NCBI GenBank assembly: GCA_902793295.1
Contig: CADBDA010000008.1
Span: 1-64,000 of the forward strand
Direction of reading: 5' to 3'
DNA length: 64,000 bases
From: an uncultured Bacteroidota bacterium
GTDB taxonomy: Bacteria > Bacteroidota > Bacteroidia > Bacteroidales > P3
Shown here: positions 1 through 8,317 of the stretch, in pieces
Layout of the letters: each line of letters opens with the position of its first letter
Numbering within the stretch: the first letter of the stretch is position 1
Notes under the pieces: model-generated
The model's database searches: none
Told to the model about the DNA's origin: nothing
Seen by the model: the letters and a program-made list of their open reading frames with translations, nothing else
Made by a program: the position numbers and the translations under genes

Positions 1-1
1 C

Positions 2-370
2 GACCTGAGCCAGGACTCCATCCTCATCTCCCTCACCACCGCCAACCCGCTGGGTTGTTCCGAAGAAACCTCCTTCTGGATTCCAGTAGGCATCTTCGCT
101 GTATGGTTCCCCAACGCCATCACCCCAAAACTGGAGACCAACAATATCTTCAAGGCCTTCACCGCCAACTCGCTTGAAGACTATGAACTCTACATCTTCG
201 ACCGTTCAGGCAACATGATCTTCCAAACCAAGGATGTGCAGGAAGGATGGGACGGCACCTACAAAGGTCACGATTGCAAAGCGGGCTCCTATGTCTACAT
301 AGCCAAATACCGCCGTGAAGGTGGCGAACGGGTATTGTCACAAAAAGGCACTATCACACTATTGCGATAG
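2..370 (+). CDS. C-terminal fragment of a type IX-secreted protein (gliding-motility-type sorting domain)
   Basis: The gene enters from outside the window and only its last 122 codons are present. The translated end reads WFPNAITPK, then NIFKAF, LYIFDRSGNMIF, GWDGTYKG, AGSYVYIAKYR and a final KGTITLLR. This is the pattern of the type B (gliding-motility-associated) C-terminal sorting domain: a predicted beta-sandwich with an FPN...P..D/N...F opening, IFDR.G..IF, GWDG.Y.G and a hydrophobic last strand. Such domains direct Bacteroidota proteins through the type IX secretion system to the outside of the cell. The function of the passenger part cannot be judged because it lies upstream. Confidence 0.85.
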   Translation, partial: DLSQDSILISLTTANPLGCSEETSFWIPVGIFAVWFPNAITPKLETNNIFKAFTANSLEDYELYIFDRSGNMIFQTKDVQEGWDGTYKGHDCKAGSYVYIAKYRREGGERVLSQKGTITLLR

Positions 371-413
371 TCCGCAGAACCCGCCGGCTCCCTCCGACAG
401 GTTTTCATATAAA

Positions 414-450
414 AAGCCTCGAAGATCATGATCTTCGGGGCTTTATCGTT
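414..450 (+). terminator. Rho-independent terminator after the secreted-protein gene
   Basis: A perfect 18-base palindrome (421-436 plus one flanking base each side) is extended by AAGCC/GGGCTT arms into a stem of about 14 pairs, 44 bases after the stop codon. It is followed by a short T-containing stretch (CTTTATCGTT), so the T-tract is weak. Confidence 0.6.
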
Positions 451-542
451 GGACAACAATCGACTCCCTTACAACCATTCGCGACAACAGACAATAAAAA
501 AAGCCCTGCTTCGTTTCAGAATCAAAAGACATAACACTCCTC

Positions 543-2468
543 GTGACACCACTAGAAGCACTCAAGAAATATTGGCACTATGACCAATTCCGCCCCATGC
601 AGGAGGAGGCCATCAACTCCGTCTTGTCGGGCAACGACACGTTGGTACTGCTCCCCACTGGGGGTGGCAAATCGCTTTGCTATCAGGTGCCGGCAGTGAC
701 GGACGAGGGAGTGACACTGGTTATCTCGCCCCTCATCGCCTTGATGAGGGATCAAGTGCGACATCTGCGCGAACAACATATCCCAGCCGCCTGTATCATT
801 TCGGGCATGGGACGGCAAGAGATAGAGATGGTGCTGAACAACGCCATCTTCGGAAAAATCAAACTGCTGTACATCTCGCCCGAAAGGCTGCGCAGCCGCA
901 CCTTCATCGACCACCTGCGTCAGATGCGTCTCAGCATGATAGCGGTCGACGAGGCACACTGCATCTCCCAATGGGGCTACGACTTCCGCCCTCCCTATCT
1001 GGAAATAGCCAAAATACGCGACTTCCATCCATCAGCACCCGTCATGGCGCTCACCGCCACCGCCACACCGGAAGTGGTGCACGACATCCAGCAAAACCTG
1101 AAATTCAAACACGGCAAAGTCTTCCAAAGCAGTTTTCTACGACCCAACCTCTCCTATAGCGTCCGCAAAGAACAAGACAAAATGGGAACGCTGCTCCGCA
1201 TCATCCGCGGTGTGGGTGGCAGCGGCATCATATATGTCCGCAACCGTCGCCGCACGGTGGAAGTGGCAAAACTGCTAAACGACAACGACATCCCTGCTGC
1301 CGCCTACCATGCCGGCATCGAACTGAAGGAGCGCAATCTGCGGCAACAGCAGTGGATACAATCCAAACGCGGCGTGATGGTGGCCACCAACGCCTTTGGC
1401 ATGGGCATCGACAAAGCCGATGTGCGTTTCGTCATCCACATGGACATCCCCGAATCGCCCGAAGCCTATTTCCAAGAAGCCGGGCGAGCCGGCCGCGACG
1501 GCAAACGGGCCTATGCCGTGCTGCTCTACGACGACTACGACACGTCGCGGCTGAAAGAGGGTCTGGAGCAGGACTTCCCCCCTATCAATTATATCAAGAA
1601 CGTCTACCGTGGCGTCTGCAACTATTACCAGATTCCCGTCGGCGCCGGTCAGGACAGCCAGTTCGACTTCAAATTGGAGGCCATTTGCCAAAGCTACGGA
1701 TTCGAGCCCTACACATTCTTCACCGCTCTGAAATTTCTGGAACGCGAAGGCCTTATCGCGCTGCCCGAACACAACGAGCTGCAGTCGAAAGTCCATATCC
1801 CCATAGACAAGGAGACCCTTTACAGCTTTCAGGTGAACAACCGCAAAGCGGGCAACATGCTCTCCTCCATGCTGCGTTTGTATGGCGGCATGTTCACCGA
1901 CTTCACTCCCATCAGCGAAAGCGCCATCGGCAAACGTTGCGAAATGACCGAACTGCAGGTGGTGAACCTGCTGACCGAATTGAACCGACTGCAGATTGTG
2001 AACTATCAGAAGCGCACCGTCAATCCGCAGATTGTCTTCACATCGCCCCGCATCGAGATATCGAGTGTACACATCAACGACCGCAACTACAAGGAACTGC
2101 GCCAGGCGTCAGAAAAACGCCGCAATGCCATGATGAGCTATGTGACGGACACCAGCCTTTGCCGCAGCCGCCAACTGCTGCACTATTTCGGTGAAGAGTC
2201 AGAATCGGATTGCGGTATCTGCGACGTCTGCGTGTCGCAACGCAACGCGACAAAACCCCACGACAATGCTGCACAAAAAGCAGACAAGGGGATGCTCATC
2301 AGCCGCATCAGGGAACTGTTGCAAGAGCCGATGACCATACGGCAACTGGCGCTACAAATGCCCGACTGCGACCATCAAATGCTGACGGACACCATTCGCG
2401 AACTGCTCGACAAAGGGAAAATCGTTACCGATCAGGACTTCCGCATGAGTTGGCCCAACTCGAAGTAA
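543..2468 (+). CDS. recQ: ATP-dependent DNA helicase RecQ
   Basis: A 641-residue 3'-5' superfamily 2 DNA helicase of recombinational repair. Visible motifs: Walker A TGGGKS at residues 39-44, the DEAH box at 136-139 followed by CISQWGYDFRP, the helicase C-terminal motif VI (QEAGRAGRDG near 320), and the RecQ zinc site formed by Cys540, Cys557, Cys560 and Cys563 (CGICDVC). A winged-helix-like tail follows. No separate HRDC domain can be recognised, so the protein is a short RecQ form. The start is a GTG at 543, chosen because MTPLEALKKYW matches the normal RecQ N-terminus and nothing upstream extends the family match. The 3' end overlaps the convergent maf gene by 37 bases. Confidence 0.95.
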   Translation: MTPLEALKKYWHYDQFRPMQEEAINSVLSGNDTLVLLPTGGGKSLCYQVPAVTDEGVTLVISPLIALMRDQVRHLREQHIPAACIISGMGRQEIEMVLNNAIFGKIKLLYISPERLRSRTFIDHLRQMRLSMIAVDEAHCISQWGYDFRPPYLEIAKIRDFHPSAPVMALTATATPEVVHDIQQNLKFKHGKVFQSSFLRPNLSYSVRKEQDKMGTLLRIIRGVGGSGIIYVRNRRRTVEVAKLLNDNDIPAAAYHAGIELKERNLRQQQWIQSKRGVMVATNAFGMGIDKADVRFVIHMDIPESPEAYFQEAGRAGRDGKRAYAVLLYDDYDTSRLKEGLEQDFPPINYIKNVYRGVCNYYQIPVGAGQDSQFDFKLEAICQSYGFEPYTFFTALKFLEREGLIALPEHNELQSKVHIPIDKETLYSFQVNNRKAGNMLSSMLRLYGGMFTDFTPISESAIGKRCEMTELQVVNLLTELNRLQIVNYQKRTVNPQIVFTSPRIEISSVHINDRNYKELRQASEKRRNAMMSYVTDTSLCRSRQLLHYFGEESESDCGICDVCVSQRNATKPHDNAAQKADKGMLISRIRELLQEPMTIRQLALQMPDCDHQMLTDTIRELLDKGKIVTDQDFRMSWPNSK

Positions 2469-3004
2469 AGACGCGAAACAGGAAGCCCCACCACATTATA
2501 ATAACAACCATCCACACGCTGCACCCCCACCATACCTATCCACTCCTGGATGCCGTAGGAACCCGCCTTATCGAGGCAAGTGCCTTGCGACACATAATGC
2601 CGTATCACCTCTTCCGAGAGCGGACGGAACCACACCGTGGTCTTTTCTGTGAAAACAACGGTCTGACGGGCGGTCTTCAGACACACACCCGTATAGACAT
2701 CATGAGAATCGTCGGACAACGAGCGGAGCATGGCTACCGCCTCATCGACGTTGTGAGGCTTACCCAGCACCTGTCCCCGATGCGCCACAATGGTATCGGC
2801 CGTAACAAGCACTTCGTCATCAGCAAGCGGCTGCGTGTAAGCTCGCGACTTGAGCAGCGCCAATCCCGACGGTATCAGTTCGACCGGAGTGGCTGCATCC
2901 ACGACCTCGTCGACTTCCACATCCACAAAACGTACAGGAAAGCCCAACTGCGTCAGCAACTGACGGCGGCGGGGCGATTTGGAAGCAAGCAAAAGAGTAG
3001 GCAT
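2432..3004 (-). CDS. maf: Maf-family nucleoside triphosphate pyrophosphatase
   Basis: About 190 residues starting MPTLLLASKSPRRRQLL, the typical Maf opening with the substrate-binding S.SPRR motif. Later parts include VTADTIV (house-cleaning pyrophosphatase active-site Asp), GKP and DKAGSYGIQE. Maf proteins hydrolyse non-canonical or modified nucleoside triphosphates (dTTP/UTP type). An in-frame ATG nine bases upstream (3013) is an equally possible start. The still longer frame to 3130 is unlikely because it runs inside the upstream MORN gene. It is the last gene of a minus-strand series and overlaps the recQ 3' end. Confidence 0.9.
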   Translation of the reverse strand: MPTLLLASKSPRRRQLLTQLGFPVRFVDVEVDEVVDAATPVELIPSGLALLKSRAYTQPLADDEVLVTADTIVAHRGQVLGKPHNVDEAVAMLRSLSDDSHDVYTGVCLKTARQTVVFTEKTTVWFRPLSEEVIRHYVSQGTCLDKAGSYGIQEWIGMVGVQRVDGCYYNVVGLPVSRLYFELGQLMRKS

Positions 3005-3021
3005 GGGCAGCATGAAAAGGA

Positions 3022-4209
3022 TTAGAAGTCGCCCGTGCGGTTGTTGCCCGCCGGCTTGCGATCGGCCTTTTTGCCAGCCTTGAAATTCATTTCCATGGCC
3101 ACCTTTCCACGCTCGTCGTACATCACCCAACGGCCATCTTTTTCACCATCAACGAAGGAACCCTGTTCCTCGGGTTTACCCGCGCTGTTGTAGCGCTCGT
3201 AGCGACCGTGCCAGGCCCCGTTCTTGAAATGTGCGCGATACTCCACCTTCCCGTTGGGGAAATAGCGGACCTCCTCGCCGTCTTTCTCATCGTTGATATA
3301 ATTCATGGAATAGCGGAGACGACCGTCGTCGTAAAAACCTTTCCAAGTACCATGTTTTTTGCCTTTGCTGAAAGTGCCAACATAATCGACACGGCCATCC
3401 TCATACCACGATGTCCACTCGCCCTCTTCCTTGCCGGCCACGTAGTTGCCTTCGTGCAGCTTATGACCCGACTCGTACCAAGTGGTCCAGCGGCCTTCCT
3501 TGTTGCCGTTGACATAGTCGCCCTCGCGCCATTTCTCGCCGGTCTCATAATAGTAGGTCCAGGTGCCCGACTCTTTGCCGCGCTCGTAATTGCCACGGAT
3601 ACCTATACGGCCGTTGGTGCGCCAGTAGAAGAGCCACTCGCCCTGCTGCTCGCCATTCTGGAGGGTGCCTTTCATATCGACCTTGCCGGTTTCGGTCCAC
3701 CAAGTGGCAGGCCCGTTGAGTTCGTTGTCCTTATAGGTACCCTGGAATTTCAGCTGCCCGTTCTCATGCCATTCGCGCGTAGCGCCTTGCTTGACGCCTT
3801 TCACGAAGGGAATCTCGTCTTTCTGTTGTCCGTTGGCATACCACGACTTGTAGGTGCCCTGCTTATGGCGGTCGACAACCAGCACCTCGCTTTTGAGCGT
3901 CCCGTCGTGATACCACTCACGGGTGTAGCCATGCTCGTAATTCTCCACAGCACACTTGGCACCGTCCTCATAGAAGATATTCCATGTGCCTATCTTCTCA
4001 CCACGGCTGTTGTAACTTCCCTGCTGATAGACACGACCATTCTGGTGCCACCAGGTCCACACGCCGGTGCGCACGCTGTCGTCGGTCATCATGCCTTCTA
4101 CAGCGGCATGCTGCTTTGCGACATCATAAAATTTCTGGTATCTGATCTGACCCTGCAGCTGGAATGCCATACCGCAGACGGCCAACAAAAGAACGACTTT
4201 TTGCATCAT
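3022..4209 (-). CDS. Secreted MORN-repeat protein
   Basis: 395 residues with a cleavable signal peptide (MMQKVVLLLAVCGMAFQLQGQ). About 14 tandem repeats of roughly 23 residues follow, from residue 45 to about 375, each with the pattern G.W..WY.(D/N)G....G.Y..G. This is the MORN_2 / YwqK-like repeat, a beta-hairpin solenoid. The C-terminus is short, basic and asparagine-rich. Such proteins are common in Bacteroidota and are often annotated as YwqK-family antitoxins, but no toxin partner is visible here and that label is not supported. It lies 20 bases after the DUF4270 lipoprotein gene and just before maf, on the same strand, so co-transcription is likely. Biological role unknown; a periplasmic or surface scaffold is plausible. 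Confidence 0.85.
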   Translation of the reverse strand: MMQKVVLLLAVCGMAFQLQGQIRYQKFYDVAKQHAAVEGMMTDDSVRTGVWTWWHQNGRVYQQGSYNSRGEKIGTWNIFYEDGAKCAVENYEHGYTREWYHDGTLKSEVLVVDRHKQGTYKSWYANGQQKDEIPFVKGVKQGATREWHENGQLKFQGTYKDNELNGPATWWTETGKVDMKGTLQNGEQQGEWLFYWRTNGRIGIRGNYERGKESGTWTYYYETGEKWREGDYVNGNKEGRWTTWYESGHKLHEGNYVAGKEEGEWTSWYEDGRVDYVGTFSKGKKHGTWKGFYDDGRLRYSMNYINDEKDGEEVRYFPNGKVEYRAHFKNGAWHGRYERYNSAGKPEEQGSFVDGEKDGRWVMYDERGKVAMEMNFKAGKKADRKPAGNNRTGDF

Positions 4210-4229
4210 GGGAAAAGGCTTTATGGGAA

Positions 4230-5543
4230 TTATTCAGAATAGACGAAACGGATTCGGATGGGGTTGTTGCCCGTGGCGGTGGCATCATAGCCGTTGATTA
4301 CCGTGTGGGCGGCCGACGAACGGCGGCCGTTGATGATCACCAAGGTACCATAGTCGACCCCGTCACGAAGCAGCCGCTGCAGGTGCTGCGTAATACGCAT
4401 GCGGTAGCAACCGGTCTGCTGGTCGTAAGTGCCGTCGAACCCCTGATAGGTGTAGGCATCGTACATGTCCGGCACATTCAACACAAGGCCGCTGCTGTTG
4501 TATTTCAGCGCCGCCAGCGAAGCGGGTTTCTGGCTCATGGCGATGTCCGCCACCGGAAGCAACAGCTCGGCATAGTGGATGACGGCATACGGATGGGCCG
4601 CACGGAACTGCTGGACGAAATCGCCCAGGCCCAACTTGATATTGGTGCCACCCATAGGACTCAAGTAAAGATAGCGGCTGCCGTCGATAGAGTCACCATG
4701 GTTGGTGTTGAATGTGGCCAAGGGGCCGATGTAATGGTTTTTGAACTGGTTGAAATGGGTGGCGGCATGGCCGATGGTCAGTTCGTATTCGCGATGGGTG
4801 GTCTCTTCGTCGCTCTGAAAGGTGAAATAGACCGTGATGCGAGTTGCAGCGGCAGCCAGATTGACGGTGGCCATCTGCGGGGTGCCGTCGTTGACCAGAC
4901 GGATGCGTAGTCCTTTGAGGGCATCGACGAACGATTCGGCGGTGGTGTAGGTCTGGTTCTCCAACAGCGGGATGAAATTGTCGGCGAGCTTGAGGTTGAC
5001 GATGGTGGTGTCAGTCTGTTCGACACGCACCACCTCGTTGAAGAAGCAGCGGTTGGACACCGGCAATTCGCAGTCGGAATAGTAGGCCGAATCGGTCAGA
5101 ATGGACTGGGCCAGCTGGTAGACTTCGAAGTGAAGGTCGTGGAACGACTTGGAGGCTTCGGGCGCAAAGATTTCGGTGACAGCCATCGAAAGCACCACCG
5201 AGTCGATATGCATGTTCTGGTCGAACGCGACGCCCTCGCCGTTGGGCGAGCTTATCTGGGTGTAGAGCACCGCCTCGGCATTGCCAAAGACCGGGTCGCT
5301 ATAGCAGCCCACCAGCGCCGCATTGGTACCAGAGGTGAGCAACGAATCGTCGAACACAGTGTAGGCCACACAGAAGGCGCTGTCGCTAATGCCGCTATAG
5401 AACGTGGCAGGGTCTTGCAATTCGACTCCAATATCAGTCTCCTCCTCCGAACAGGAAGCGAAAACCAGAAACATAAGAGGCAACAGACAGAACGGCAAAA
5501 GAAAGCATTTTACCTTGACGAACGTGCTGTGACAAATCTTCAT
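4230..5543 (-). CDS. DUF4270 family lipoprotein
   Basis: 437 residues. The N-terminus is a lipoprotein signal with lipobox FAS-C at Cys31, followed by SEEETDIG, which suggests export to the outer membrane. The body matches DUF4270: DDSLLTSGTNAALVG, DPVFG and AVLYTQISSP near residues 65-105, and the ..VLNVPD..DAYTYQGFDGTYDQQTG.. region near the C-terminus. The family is Bacteroidota-specific and has no established function. The gene follows the short glycogen/starch synthase gene by 30 bases, an arrangement I recall from other Bacteroidales genomes. Mainly beta-strand content is likely. Confidence 0.85.
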   Translation of the reverse strand: MKICHSTFVKVKCFLLPFCLLPLMFLVFASCSEEETDIGVELQDPATFYSGISDSAFCVAYTVFDDSLLTSGTNAALVGCYSDPVFGNAEAVLYTQISSPNGEGVAFDQNMHIDSVVLSMAVTEIFAPEASKSFHDLHFEVYQLAQSILTDSAYYSDCELPVSNRCFFNEVVRVEQTDTTIVNLKLADNFIPLLENQTYTTAESFVDALKGLRIRLVNDGTPQMATVNLAAAATRITVYFTFQSDEETTHREYELTIGHAATHFNQFKNHYIGPLATFNTNHGDSIDGSRYLYLSPMGGTNIKLGLGDFVQQFRAAHPYAVIHYAELLLPVADIAMSQKPASLAALKYNSSGLVLNVPDMYDAYTYQGFDGTYDQQTGCYRMRITQHLQRLLRDGVDYGTLVIINGRRSSAAHTVINGYDATATGNNPIRIRFVYSE

Positions 5544-5573
5544 AGACAGAAAAGCGATTGAAAAAGAAAAAAA

Positions 5574-6398
5574 CTAGTTGTTGATATTGCTTCCGATGAC
5601 GGAGTCGTAAAGCTTGTTGATCTGCTCATAGAACACCGTGCGGTCCTCATTGTATTCGACCACATGTTTCTTGTTCTCCTTGGCAAAAGCCACCAATTCG
5701 GGATTGGCGTTGGGCGAGGCTATGACGATGCCGTGGGCATAGGTGATTGCCGCCTTGGTAAGGGTCATATAGTCCAAGTTCTCGAAGAGGCGGAGGTCTT
5801 TGGCCGTGGCGCCGTCGGCCTTGAGTTTGCGTTCCATGTCAGGTCCGAAATCGCCCTCAAAGGCGTCGTTGGTCAGCGAAAAGACCGTCTTGGTACCCGA
5901 GAAGAAGGCATTCTCTTTGTTGATTCGCCGCAAATAGAAGGGAATCATACACGAAAACCAACCGGTGAAATGGATCAGGTGGGGCTGCCATGCCAGTTTA
6001 CGGACTGCCTCAAGGGTGCCACGTCCGAAGAAGAGTATGCGCTCATCGTTGTCGGAGCAGAAATGGCCGTTGTCGTCAAAGAAACCCTTGTGACGGGTGA
6101 AGTACTCCTCGTTGTCGATAAAGTAGACCTGCATTCGGGCAGTAGGTATGGAACCGACCTTGATAATCAGCTGATGGTCGGCATTGTTCACAATCAAATT
6201 CATGCCCGACAGACGAATCACCTCATGCAACTGGTTTTTGCGTTCGTTGACATTGCTGAATCGGGGCATAAAAACACGTATTTCACGGCCTTTTTCTTGG
6301 GTATATGCTGGCAAATAGCGTCCAATATATGAACTCTCAGTTTCAGGTAAAAATGGCATAATCTCCTGATTCACATATAGAATTCTTCCTTTTCCCAT
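5574..6398 (-). CDS. Short glycogen/starch synthase (GT5-type N-terminal domain)
   Basis: 274 residues from ATG 6398, opening MGKGRILYVNQEIMPFLPE. This resembles the N-terminal ADP-glucose-binding Rossmann half of GT5 starch/glycogen synthases, including PHLIHFTGWFSCMIPFYLR, the equivalent of the usual DWHT region. It ends after about 270 residues, whereas full GlgA has about 480 and two Rossmann halves. This single-domain form is normal in Bacteroidales, so it is not a broken gene, but whether it is catalytic alone is uncertain. The start was chosen because the upstream frame contains the promoter element CAAAAATA (TATTTTTG on this strand) at 6425-6432. It heads the minus-strand unit synthase, DUF4270, MORN, maf. 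Confidence 0.85.
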   Translation of the reverse strand: MGKGRILYVNQEIMPFLPETESSYIGRYLPAYTQEKGREIRVFMPRFSNVNERKNQLHEVIRLSGMNLIVNNADHQLIIKVGSIPTARMQVYFIDNEEYFTRHKGFFDDNGHFCSDNDERILFFGRGTLEAVRKLAWQPHLIHFTGWFSCMIPFYLRRINKENAFFSGTKTVFSLTNDAFEGDFGPDMERKLKADGATAKDLRLFENLDYMTLTKAAITYAHGIVIASPNANPELVAFAKENKKHVVEYNEDRTVFYEQINKLYDSVIGSNINN

Positions 6399-6424
6399 AT
6401 TTTTTACATATATTAATTCCAATG

Positions 6425-6432
6425 CAAAAATA
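6425..6432 (-). promoter_or_regulatory. -7 promoter element for the glycogen synthase unit
   Basis: TATTTTTG on the minus strand matches TAnnTTTG, 27 bases upstream of the ATG at 6398. No clear TTTG is seen at -33. Confidence 0.5.
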
Positions 6433-6454
6433 CGAAATTTTTTCTTACCTGATA

Positions 6455-6483
6455 TTTGCACAATGAAAATATTCTTATCTTTG
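6455..6483 (+). promoter_or_regulatory. Promoter of recX
   Basis: TTTG (6455-6458), a 17-base spacer, then TATCTTTG (6476-6483), matching the Bacteroidota -33/-7 consensus. It lies about 60 bases upstream of the recX ATG and is divergent from the glycogen synthase promoter. Confidence 0.6.
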
Positions 6484-6542
6484 CTTTTTAAACTGGCACA
6501 CGTCAATTCACACAACACATTGCATAACAATATCATACACTC

Positions 6543-7028
6543 ATGACAGAGAAACATTTTTTCAACGAATCGGAGATTCCCTTTCTCTCCAAAGCTGAGC
6601 AATACTGCGCACAAAGCGAGCAATGCCGTTCTTCTGTCATGGACAAACTGACCCGATGGGGTGCCAGCCACGAACTTTCCGAACGCATTATCAACTATTT
6701 GGTAAAAAACGACTACATCAACGAACGCCGTTTCTGCCAAATCTATAGCGAGTCGAAAATGAACCTCCAGAAGTGGGGACGCATCAAAATCGCCTACCAA
6801 CTTCGGGCCAAACGGATAGACAAACGACTGATTGACGAGGCGCTAACCAACCTCGACCCCAACCGCTACCACGAGGTGCTGCTGCAACTGGCCCGACAGA
6901 AAATGTCCACCATCAAGGACGACAACCCCTTCGCACGTCGCAACAAGCTGATGGCTTTTCTGGCTTCGCACGGCTTCGAATCGGACGAAATCATCAAAGC
7001 CTTCGACGAAATCGGCGACAACGAGTAA
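6543..7028 (+). CDS. recX: Regulatory protein RecX
   Basis: 161 residues, all helical in appearance, matching the RecX three-helix-repeat family: KAEQYCAQSEQCRSSVMDKL, then NYLVKNDYINERRFC and WGRIKIAYQLRAKRI, which are the conserved 'L....id..ry a..y...' and 'wG..ri...L..kgi' signatures. RecX binds RecA filaments and limits strand exchange. recA is not in the window. The gene has its own promoter and is followed by a DUF3078 gene after 49 bases. Confidence 0.9.
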   Translation: MTEKHFFNESEIPFLSKAEQYCAQSEQCRSSVMDKLTRWGASHELSERIINYLVKNDYINERRFCQIYSESKMNLQKWGRIKIAYQLRAKRIDKRLIDEALTNLDPNRYHEVLLQLARQKMSTIKDDNPFARRNKLMAFLASHGFESDEIIKAFDEIGDNE

Positions 7029-7077
7029 CTCCGCCACCACCCAACTTAGAACAAGATAATCTAAACATACCAAACCC

Positions 7078-8205
7078 ATGACAAAAAAAGTATTCTTTCT
7101 GGCAGCATTAGCCCTGCTTTTCTCCGGAACCGCCATGGCCGACAACGACCCCATCCTGGTGGGCGGCATCAATTCTCTCACTTTTATGGCTCCCGCCGAC
7201 TCTGGCGACAAGCCGCAAGGTGTTTGGAACACCTCATCGACCCCTGCGCTCAAGATTGGCGAGGTGCTGTACCACAACTGGTCGGCATCGGGTAACTCCC
7301 AAATCGACGTGACCGCCACTTTCTTCGGCAACTACAAATACACCCACCCCAAATTCGTATGGGACAACATCGTCGACCTTGCCTACGGCTACGCTTGGCA
7401 GGACCTGGACAACTCCGCCGAAGACTCGCTGGGCGGACGCTTCGAAACCCACCGCAAAAGCGTCGATAAAATCGACCTCACCTCGTCGCTGTCCTGGAAG
7501 GCCTACAAAAACTGGGGCGCCAACTTCTCGGCCAACTTCAAATCGCAATTCGGAGCCGGTTTCGAATTTGCCGGCGCCGGCGACAATGAAGGCGTGAAAG
7601 TGTCGGGCTTCATGGCTCCCGCCTACCTGACCACCGCCCTCTCGTTCGAATACAAACGTGACAACTGGTCGGTATCGGCCTCTTTCCTCACCGGCAAGAC
7701 CACCTTCGTCATCGACGACAGCCTCATTGCCCAAGGCAAGACCTATGGTGTCATCCAGGACGACAATTTCGACGCATCCGACCCCTCCACCTTCAACCAC
7801 GCCTATTTCGGTCTCGGTAGCTACGTCAAAGCCCTCTACCTGAAAAAGGACATCCTGCCCAGTCTGGATCTCTACGCCCGTCTCGAGCTCTTCTACGACT
7901 ACAAGAAACCCAAGAATATGGGTTGGGGCGACAACATGGCCGCCGATTCGAAATACACCCTCGGCGACGAAGAGACCTGGCAGGACCTTCAGGACTTCGG
8001 ATGGCTCAAACGCCGCGCTTTCGAAACCGACCTCGACTTTGAGGTGAAACTCGACTACCGCTTCTCCAAATACATCTCCGCCAACTTGGCTGTCAACCTG
8101 AAATGGGACACCGACTTCAGCGGTATGGGCAACTGGGGCCACTGGCAGATTTACCAGATGGCCGGCGTGCAGGTCTTCTTCAACTGGAAGACTCCCCAAA
8201 GCTGA
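7078..8205 (+). CDS. DUF3078 outer-membrane beta-barrel protein
   Basis: 375 residues. Signal peptide MTKKVFFLAALALLFSGTAMA. The mature protein has alternating aromatic/polar strands typical of an outer-membrane barrel and DUF3078 hallmarks: HNWSASGNSQIDVTATF, the WDNIVDLAYGY strand, DKIDLTSSLSWKAYKNW, SANFKSQF, then VKVSGFMAPAYLTTALSFEY and LTGKTTFVIDD. The last residues form a strand ending in an aromatic segment (VQVFFNWK). Function unknown. It is predicted to lie in the outer membrane. A strong terminator follows 45 bases downstream. Confidence 0.85.
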   Translation: MTKKVFFLAALALLFSGTAMADNDPILVGGINSLTFMAPADSGDKPQGVWNTSSTPALKIGEVLYHNWSASGNSQIDVTATFFGNYKYTHPKFVWDNIVDLAYGYAWQDLDNSAEDSLGGRFETHRKSVDKIDLTSSLSWKAYKNWGANFSANFKSQFGAGFEFAGAGDNEGVKVSGFMAPAYLTTALSFEYKRDNWSVSASFLTGKTTFVIDDSLIAQGKTYGVIQDDNFDASDPSTFNHAYFGLGSYVKALYLKKDILPSLDLYARLELFYDYKKPKNMGWGDNMAADSKYTLGDEETWQDLQDFGWLKRRAFETDLDFEVKLDYRFSKYISANLAVNLKWDTDFSGMGNWGHWQIYQMAGVQVFFNWKTPQS

Positions 8206-8249
8206 TCCTGAAGCGTCACGTTCCCTTCTGGGGGAAACTGACAGAATGG

Positions 8250-8290
8250 AATCGCCCCGAACGGCTTCGCGTTCGGGGCGATTTCTTTGT
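8250..8290 (+). terminator. Terminator after the DUF3078 gene
   Basis: A 13-base-pair GC-rich perfect stem (8250-8262 with 8271-8283) and an 8-base loop, followed by TTTCTTTGT. It sits between two convergent genes. The T-tract is only on the plus-strand side. Confidence 0.85.
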
Positions 8291-8317
8291 ATCTCACAGG
8301 GACGGAAGAGGTCCTCG

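Noticed and set aside
3022..4209. Toxin-antitoxin antitoxin label for the MORN protein
   Set aside because: The repeat family is often labelled that way, but no toxin gene adjoins and the protein has a signal peptide.
3208..4242. Plus-strand hydrophobic frame opposite the MORN gene
   Set aside because: It mirrors the regular repeat of the MORN gene; no signal or family match.
5574..6398. Truncated, non-functional glycogen synthase
   Set aside because: The single-domain length is normal for Bacteroidales; there is no frameshift or early stop and the gene has an intact promoter.
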